A DNA stretch of 33,499 nt from a virus: positions 1 through 33,499 of IMG/VR virus record IMGVR_UViG_3300024518_003365; one strand, given 5' to 3'. Made by a program: the position numbers and the translations under genes. Under the pieces are notes generated by a model. That model was not told the DNA's origin. It saw nothing but the letters and a program-made list of their open reading frames with translations, and did not search any database. Of the stretch, positions 29,427-33,499 are shown in pieces. Each line of letters begins with the position of its first letter. Position 1 is the first letter of the stretch.

Positions 29427-29524
29427 TGGAAGCGTTCCTGGTGTTCTGCCTCGGCGTGCTGATGCTCAGCATCGCAGCACTCGCATCCGCAGCGGCCTAC
29501 ATGATCTGGAAGGACAACTACTAA
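29426..29524 (+). CDS. Single-span membrane miniprotein (32 aa)
   Basis: ATG 29426 overlaps the regulator stop. Most of the product is one hydrophobic segment (AFLVFCLGVLMLSIAALASA), ending WKDNY. It could be an early membrane effector. Its stop TAA overlaps the following ATG. Confidence 0.6.
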   Translation: MEAFLVFCLGVLMLSIAALASAAAYMIWKDNY

Positions 29525-29586
29525 TGATCGCCGCCAAGCGCCTCTCTCAAACCGTGATGGACTTCGCCTCAAAGGAGACCCCATGA
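29524..29586 (+). pseudogene. Remnant of a DNA methyltransferase 3' end
   Basis: The frame MIAAKRLSQTVMDFASKETP matches IAAKRLSQTVMSFENETP at the end of the methyltransferase at 30675-31346, with matching DNA as well (GATCGCCGC, CGCCTCTC, GTGATG). Nothing of the rest of a methyltransferase precedes it. It appears to be a scar left by deletion or replacement of a second methyltransferase gene. It still carries the ribosome site (AAAGGAG) of the next gene, which may be why it is kept. Confidence 0.75.
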
Positions 29587-29813
29587 CCGACCGCGACCGC
29601 TACGACGTGATGCGCCGACGAGTCGACACCCAGAGCCACGGCGCGACGTACCGCGAGGTCCACCGCTTCGACCGGGCTGCCAGTCGGCTGAGCTGGCCGT
29701 GGTTCGTCGTCAAGGCCGGCGACTGGATCGAGGAGCACACCGCCGAGATCGTGCTGGTGGGGTGCGTTGCGGGCGTGATCGCCCTGCTGTACGGGCTGAC
29801 GAGGTGGAACTGA
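29583..29813 (+). CDS. C-terminally anchored membrane protein (76 aa)
   Basis: ATG 29583 follows AAAGGAG. The first ~50 residues are charged and soluble (YDVMRRRVDTQSHGATYREV), and residues ~53-73 (EIVLVGCVAGVIALLYGLT) form one membrane segment near the C-terminus, suggesting a tail-anchored protein facing the cytoplasm. Function unknown. Confidence 0.65.
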   Translation: MTDRDRYDVMRRRVDTQSHGATYREVHRFDRAASRLSWPWFVVKAGDWIEEHTAEIVLVGCVAGVIALLYGLTRWN

Positions 29814-30382
29814 TGGACGTTAAGGATCTTGGCTTCACAGAAGAAGAACTACAGCAGCGGGTTGTGGATCAAATCTGCGACCGCCTACTCTCGTCGAAGC
29901 GATTCAACTACGACGACGAAGAGGAGTACGTCGGCGAGTCCGACTTCCACAAAAAGCTGATCGCTCTCGTGAAGACTCGCATAGACGAGGCCGTCGAGGC
30001 GATGGGCGAGAAGCACGTTCTCCCGAACGTCAGTCGGTACGTTGAGGAGATTTGCCTTCAGGAGACAACGACGTGGGGCGAGAAGAAGGGCGAGCCGATG
30101 TCCTTCGTCGAGTACCTCGTTCAACGTGCCGACCATTACCTCCGCGAAGAGGTGGACCATAGCGGCAAGACGAAGAAAGAGAACAGCGGATATGGCTGGT
30201 CGAAGTCTGGAACCCGCGTGGCGAGTCTCATCCACAAGCATCTCGACTTCAACATCCAGAAGGCGATGAAAGAAGCGGTTGCCAACGTCAATCACAGCCT
30301 CTCCGCTGGGCTTGAGGAGACGGTCAAGATCAAGCTTGCCGAGATTTCCAATGGTCTGAAAGTGACGGTGAAGACGCGATGA
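29813..30382 (+). CDS. Hypothetical phage protein (189 aa)
   Basis: ATG 29813 overlaps the previous stop (TGATG). The product is mostly helical and charged, with a central TTTWGEKKGEPMSFVEYLVQ and a C-terminal helical part ending KVTVKTR. I have an impression of similar genes in other siphophages but know no function. No enzyme motif. Confidence 0.65.
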   Translation: MDVKDLGFTEEELQQRVVDQICDRLLSSKRFNYDDEEEYVGESDFHKKLIALVKTRIDEAVEAMGEKHVLPNVSRYVEEICLQETTTWGEKKGEPMSFVEYLVQRADHYLREEVDHSGKTKKENSGYGWSKSGTRVASLIHKHLDFNIQKAMKEAVANVNHSLSAGLEETVKIKLAEISNGLKVTVKTR

Positions 30383-30678
30383 TGCTCCACCCCGAATCAG
30401 ACGCCGAGATGGCCGAGGTAGCGAAGAACGTCCGCTCTCTGCACAAGGACGTGCGCGAGGCGAAGCGGGAAGTTCCGTTCGTGGTCAAGGCTCGGCTCTC
30501 GACGATCAAACGGGAGATGCGCGGCTTGCAGATCAGGCTACGCAGGCACCGCTACGAGGGGCCGCAACGCCGGGAGATCGACGGGGAGCTGGAGCGTGCG
30601 TTGTCGTCGGTCGAGGGCTGGATCATCGGGCTGGGCGAGGCGATGAGGCCGCCGGGGAAGGTGGAGAGCGGAGAGTGA
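30379..30678 (+). CDS. Small basic helical protein (99 aa)
   Basis: ATG 30379 overlaps the previous stop (ATGA). It is rich in Arg, Lys and Glu, forms long helices (SLHKDVREAKREVP, LEYALSSVEG-like) and may bind nucleic acid or act as a scaffold. No family assigned. The stop overlaps the methyltransferase GTG (GTGA). Confidence 0.6.
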   Translation: MMLHPESDAEMAEVAKNVRSLHKDVREAKREVPFVVKARLSTIKREMRGLQIRLRRHRYEGPQRREIDGELERALSSVEGWIIGLGEAMRPPGKVESGE

Positions 30679-31346
30679 AGCCGTACTACGAGCAGGACGG
30701 GGTGACGATCTATCACGGGGACTGTCGGGAGGTGCTGCCGTCCGTCTCGCTGCCTGACGCTGCGATCATCGCGGATCCGCCGTATGGGATCTCTTACCCC
30801 GGAAAGGGCGTCGACGGCAACGCGCCCGGGAACGATCACGGCCCGATTACGGGCGATGGGGTCGCGTTCGATCCCGGCCATATGCTGGCGCTGGACCTAC
30901 CAACGATCCTATGGGGCGGGATCTACTTTGCAGACGCGCTCCCGAGAACCGGTGGCTGGCTCGTCTGGGACAAACTGCGTCCAGAGTCGGCGTGGCACGC
31001 GCAGGCCGAGATCGCATGGACGAACTGCGTGAACACCTGCCGTGTGTTCCGCTATCTCTGGCACGGGATGATACGGCAGGGCGAGCGGAACACGAGCCAC
31101 CACCCGACGCAGAAGCCGCTCGAGTTGATGGCGTGGTGCATCCGGTTTGTGGAAGCGTCCCTGATCGTGGATCCCTACATCGGGGCTGGGGCGACTCTCG
31201 TCGCCGCCAAGAACACAGGCCGACGCGCCATCGGGATCGAGATCGAGGAACGCTACTGCGAGATCGCCGCGAAACGCCTCTCGCAGACTGTGATGAGCTT
31301 TGAGAACGAAACCCCGGCCAGCGGCGACCGGGGCAACGCGGGGTGA
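30675..31346 (+). CDS. DNA adenine/cytosine-N4 methyltransferase (DPPY class)
   Basis: A 223-residue S-adenosylmethionine-dependent enzyme that methylates an exocyclic amino group in DNA. The catalytic DPPYG is at 34-38, the HPTQKP motif at 143-148, and the AdoMet-binding DPYIGAGAT at 166-174 with GIEIEERY after it. The order (catalytic motif first) is that of the beta group. No partner restriction enzyme is present, so it is a solitary methyltransferase, probably protecting phage DNA from host restriction. All motifs intact. Start GTG 30675. Confidence 0.9.
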   Translation: MKPYYEQDGVTIYHGDCREVLPSVSLPDAAIIADPPYGISYPGKGVDGNAPGNDHGPITGDGVAFDPGHMLALDLPTILWGGIYFADALPRTGGWLVWDKLRPESAWHAQAEIAWTNCVNTCRVFRYLWHGMIRQGERNTSHHPTQKPLELMAWCIRFVEASLIVDPYIGAGATLVAAKNTGRRAIGIEIEERYCEIAAKRLSQTVMSFENETPASGDRGNAG

Positions 31347-31380
31347 GCACCCGCAAAGAAGAAAGCGAGGGAAGTATATC

Positions 31381-31716
31381 ATGGCAGCAGGACACTGGCG
31401 CAAGTGCATGGATCAAAAGTACTTAGGCTCGTGGGATGTCGAGGAGAAAGACCTCGTCGTCACGATCAAGGCCGTCGAGGCCGGCGAGGTGACGGGACCA
31501 CAGGGCAAGCAGCGCAAGCCGCTGATCTCGTTCGCGGAGGGCAAGAAACAGCTCGTCGCCAATGCCACGATCTGTAAGACCATCTCGGCCATCGCCGGGA
31601 CGAACGACGTGGCCGGTTGGGTCGGGACGAAGGTCACGCTGTACTGCACCGAGACGAGCGCGTTCGGCGAGACCGTCGACTGCATTCGAGTGCGACCGCA
31701 GGCCCCGAAGGCGTAG
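31381..31716 (+). CDS. Conserved phage protein upstream of the exonuclease (111 aa)
   Basis: ATG 31381 follows GAGGGAAG. The sequence HWRKCMDQKYLGSWDVEEKD, then WVGTKVTLYCTETSAFGETVD (given in part) and a basic end, matches a layout I know from many phages next to recombination genes. It is beta-rich and could be an OB-type nucleic-acid-binding protein. No function is known. Confidence 0.65.
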   Translation: MAAGHWRKCMDQKYLGSWDVEEKDLVVTIKAVEAGEVTGPQGKQRKPLISFAEGKKQLVANATICKTISAIAGTNDVAGWVGTKVTLYCTETSAFGETVDCIRVRPQAPKA

Positions 31717-31718
31717 CG

Positions 31719-32981
31719 GTGGAAGTGTTCTATATCGTTCAACTTGAACCGAAACACGACCCGCTCAGGATCAAGTTCGGGAAGTCTGACAAGATCGGGA
31801 GCGAGCGTGAGTTAGCCGCAAGAACATACTGCCCATACGCAGAAGTGCTCAGGCTGTATTCCGTATCCAACGGCAGCAGGATGGAGCAGTTCGCGGAGAC
31901 CCTGGCTAGAACGACTTACGGCGCATCTAGGCCGGGACAGAAGCAGGTTCTATTGTCGGATGCTCCTTGGTTGCCCAGGAATCGCAGACTGTATGCATCC
32001 AAGAACGGGAAAACTAGGGTAGCCAAGCGAGGGGTGGGCAAAGAACTGCTCAGGTTTAAGTCTTGGGCTGATCTGCAGAACTTTCTCAAAGACATCACAA
32101 AAGAGGTCGGAATGACTGGAGGACAAGTCCAGAAAAGCTCGAAGCCACAAGAGCCGAAGCAACGCAAGGCTGTGAAGATCGAGAAGAAGAAAGCGGAGCC
32201 GATAGACCGAAGCGGCGAGCCTGTCCGCTGGTCACATCTCAAGCACATGCGTACCTCCCCGGCGCACTACCTGTACTACCGGGACGTGGCGGTCGAGGAG
32301 TCGGCTGCGATGCGGGTCGGGGCGTTCGTTCACAAGATGATTCTTGGCGGGCCGAGGCAGTTCGTGGTCTTCCCCGGCAAGACACGACGCGGTAAGGCGT
32401 GGGATGTATTCGAGGGCGAGCACGTCGGGGAGACCATCCTCAACAGCCGCGAGAGCAACCTCTCGCACGCAATCGCTAACGCCCTCCACCACGACCGTCA
32501 AGCGATGGAAGTGCTCGGCCAAGGCGCCAAGGAAGAGACCCTCAACTGGACGATCAACGGCCGGCAGTGCAGCGGCACCCCCGACGTGCTCGGCGAGGGC
32601 CTGACCGAACTGAAGGTCTCGATGACCGCCGACCCGAACCGGATCTACTGGCACGCGAAGAGGATGGGCTGGCTGGGGCAACTCGGGTGGTACGCCAACG
32701 GGGCGAAGGAATCGGGCGTGATCGACGAGGAGCACCCCGGCCTGCAACACATCACACTGGTCGCTGTGGAGCCCAAGCCGCCCCACGTCGTAACGGTGTT
32801 CGATCTGACACAGGACGACATCGACGAGGCGCACGCGACGTGGTGGGCCTGCTGGGAGCGCCTGATGACCTGTGAGGAGGCGAGCCACTTCCCGGGATAC
32901 ACCGACAACGTGGTGGCGCGGTGGGACCGACCCGAGGCGCCGACGACAATCATCATGGACGGAGAGGAGGTCGAGGTTTGA
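31719..32981 (+). CDS. RecE/ExoVIII-like PD-(D/E)XK exonuclease with N-terminal GIY-YIG-like domain
   Basis: A 420-residue protein from GTG 31719. Residues ~165-420 are a RecE-type nuclease: SPAHYLYY at 180-187, H205 in GAFVHKMIL, D289 in CSGTPDVL, E297 and K299 in TELKV, and QLGWY (321-325), a RecB-family QxxxY. It would degrade one strand of double-stranded DNA for recombination with the SSB-like protein downstream. Residues 1-~130 (FYIVQLEP, RIKFGKSD, then MEQFAETLARTTYG) look like a T5orf172/GIY-YIG relative, joined by a Lys/Gln-rich linker. That N-terminal part is visibly lower in GC and richer in AGG/AGA codons. Confidence 0.8.
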   Translation: MEVFYIVQLEPKHDPLRIKFGKSDKIGSERELAARTYCPYAEVLRLYSVSNGSRMEQFAETLARTTYGASRPGQKQVLLSDAPWLPRNRRLYASKNGKTRVAKRGVGKELLRFKSWADLQNFLKDITKEVGMTGGQVQKSSKPQEPKQRKAVKIEKKKAEPIDRSGEPVRWSHLKHMRTSPAHYLYYRDVAVEESAAMRVGAFVHKMILGGPRQFVVFPGKTRRGKAWDVFEGEHVGETILNSRESNLSHAIANALHHDRQAMEVLGQGAKEETLNWTINGRQCSGTPDVLGEGLTELKVSMTADPNRIYWHAKRMGWLGQLGWYANGAKESGVIDEEHPGLQHITLVAVEPKPPHVVTVFDLTQDDIDEAHATWWACWERLMTCEEASHFPGYTDNVVARWDRPEAPTTIIMDGEEVEV

Positions 32982-32996
32982 GCCTGACGAACGACA
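32870..32996. repeat. Right copy of 127-bp direct repeat
   Basis: Identical to bases 1-127 at an offset of 32869. After it the two copies differ: the next ~370 bases are only partly similar before similarity rises again in the following gene. It marks the length of the genome unit. Confidence 0.9.
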
Positions 32997-33376
32997 CGGT
33001 ATACACGGGGCAGATCGTCTCGGCCAAACTGAGGATGGCCTACAAGAGCGGCGGTGATCTCGACGCTGTCTTCGATGTGAACATCTCCCACGAAGACGGC
33101 ACGGTCGACAAGATCAGGTGCAAGCACCCGTGCTACGGCGAGAAACTCGACCGCACGAAAGAGGTGCTGGACTTGCTGAACGTCGACTACCCCGACGAAC
33201 TCGAGGGCATCCACATGACCGAGGGCGAAGAGGTCCAGGTGTGGATCGGCGAGTACAGCGGGCACCAGTACGGGAAGATCAACGTCGGCGGGGACAGGGT
33301 CAGTCCTGACGACCCCGAGGCTATCGCTGCGGCGCTGAAGAAACTGAAAGGTGACACCGATGGAAGCCAGTTCTAG
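32978..33376 (+). CDS. SSB-like protein (version B), diverged homologue of the gene at 109
   Basis: A 132-residue protein with TTG start 32978 (TTGA overlap, GGAGAGGAGG upstream). It shares MSLTND, DAVF, DKIRCKH, KLDRTKEVLD, QYGKINVGG and the DDPEAI end with version A, but differs at many positions. It ends GDTDGSQF, so the SSB-like acidic tip of version A (EDEPPF) is changed. Two strains' alleles, or recombination between related phages, would explain it better than a functional gene pair. Confidence 0.55.
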   Translation: MSLTNDTVYTGQIVSAKLRMAYKSGGDLDAVFDVNISHEDGTVDKIRCKHPCYGEKLDRTKEVLDLLNVDYPDELEGIHMTEGEEVQVWIGEYSGHQYGKINVGGDRVSPDDPEAIAAALKKLKGDTDGSQF

Positions 33377-33499
33377 GGAGTGCGCCGGCTGCGGTGCCGA
33401 CACCACCGAGGGCTTCTCGCCGGACGAGGCCGTCGAGGCGTTCAACCAGATCGACGACACGTCGAAGGTCTACGGGCTGAACTGCTGCTGGACGCTGAT
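33360..33499 (+). CDS. Small CxxC protein (version B), cut by window end
   Basis: ATG 33360 overlaps the SSB-like stop region. The frame encodes MEASSRECAGCGADTTEGFS and runs off the window. It matches the 85-aa protein at 482-739 closely from CAGCG onward, with DNA identity rising to a 41-base exact match at the end. Only its first ~46 residues are visible. Confidence 0.6.
   Translation, partial: MEASSRECAGCGADTTEGFSPDEAVEAFNQIDDTSKVYGLNCCWTL

Noticed and set aside
31343-31423. A 26-residue frame from GTG 31343 after the methyltransferase
   Set aside because: It overlaps the well-supported gene at 31381, which has its own ribosome site, and shows no protein-like pattern.

Overview
The window is one genome-length of a tailed double-stranded DNA phage, most likely a siphovirus infecting a high-GC Gram-negative bacterium. 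The evidence is a complete HK97-type head module, a tape measure followed by tail-tip genes, a T4-type lysozyme with holin-like proteins, and no sheath or contractile-tail genes. Gram-negative is inferred from the lysis set and the sugar genes. No taxonomic marker is present. The style (very high GC, Cys-rich secreted proteins, no close match I recognise) suggests an uncultivated environmental phage assembled from a metagenome. Bases 1-127 recur exactly at 32870-32996, so the map is probably circular, or circularly permuted, with a unit of about 32.87 kb. The last ~500 bases then carry a diverged second version of the genes at 109-739.

Layout. The + strand runs from about 26.7 kb to the window end and continues from base 1 to 3.7 kb. 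It holds the early and accessory genes: a zinc-ribbon protein, a structured non-coding leader (27570-27843), a RAMP-like conserved phage protein, a decayed pentanucleotide repeat tract (28555-28983), a ribbon-helix-helix regulator with its own near-leaderless promoter, a DNA methyltransferase, a RecE-like exonuclease with an extra N-terminal domain, an SSB-like protein and a VRR-NUC nuclease. A tightly overlapping accessory operon follows (1303-3692) that starts with a secreted 16-cysteine protein. The - strand from 26.7 kb down to 3.6 kb is one late operon in transcription order: terminase small (tentative) and large subunits, two small genes, a four-gene sugar cassette (SDR, acetyltransferase, truncated glycosyltransferase, glycosyltransferase), portal-MuF fusion, prohead protease, major capsid protein, another glycosyltransferase, head-tail connectors, tail terminator, major tail protein, chaperone, tape measure, tail tip, a signal-peptide-bearing beta-helix protein, a secreted FN3 protein, lysozyme, holin-like and other small membrane proteins. 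The two arms converge and overlap antisense at 3580-3692.

How it works together. The exonuclease, SSB-like protein and small nuclease form a recombination module. No polymerase, helicase, primase, integrase or transposase is visible, so replication probably depends on the host. Nearly every junction is a 1-11 base overlap (ATGA, GTGA, TTGA, TGATG), implying pervasive translational coupling. The most unusual features are the repeated gene-junction sequences in the accessory operon, which give three consecutive unrelated proteins the same C-terminal end (DDDVTRPL) and carry the start of the next gene; a second junction repeat just after them; the folded RNA region at 27.6-27.8 kb; the pentamer tract; and the sugar-modification genes embedded in the virion operon.
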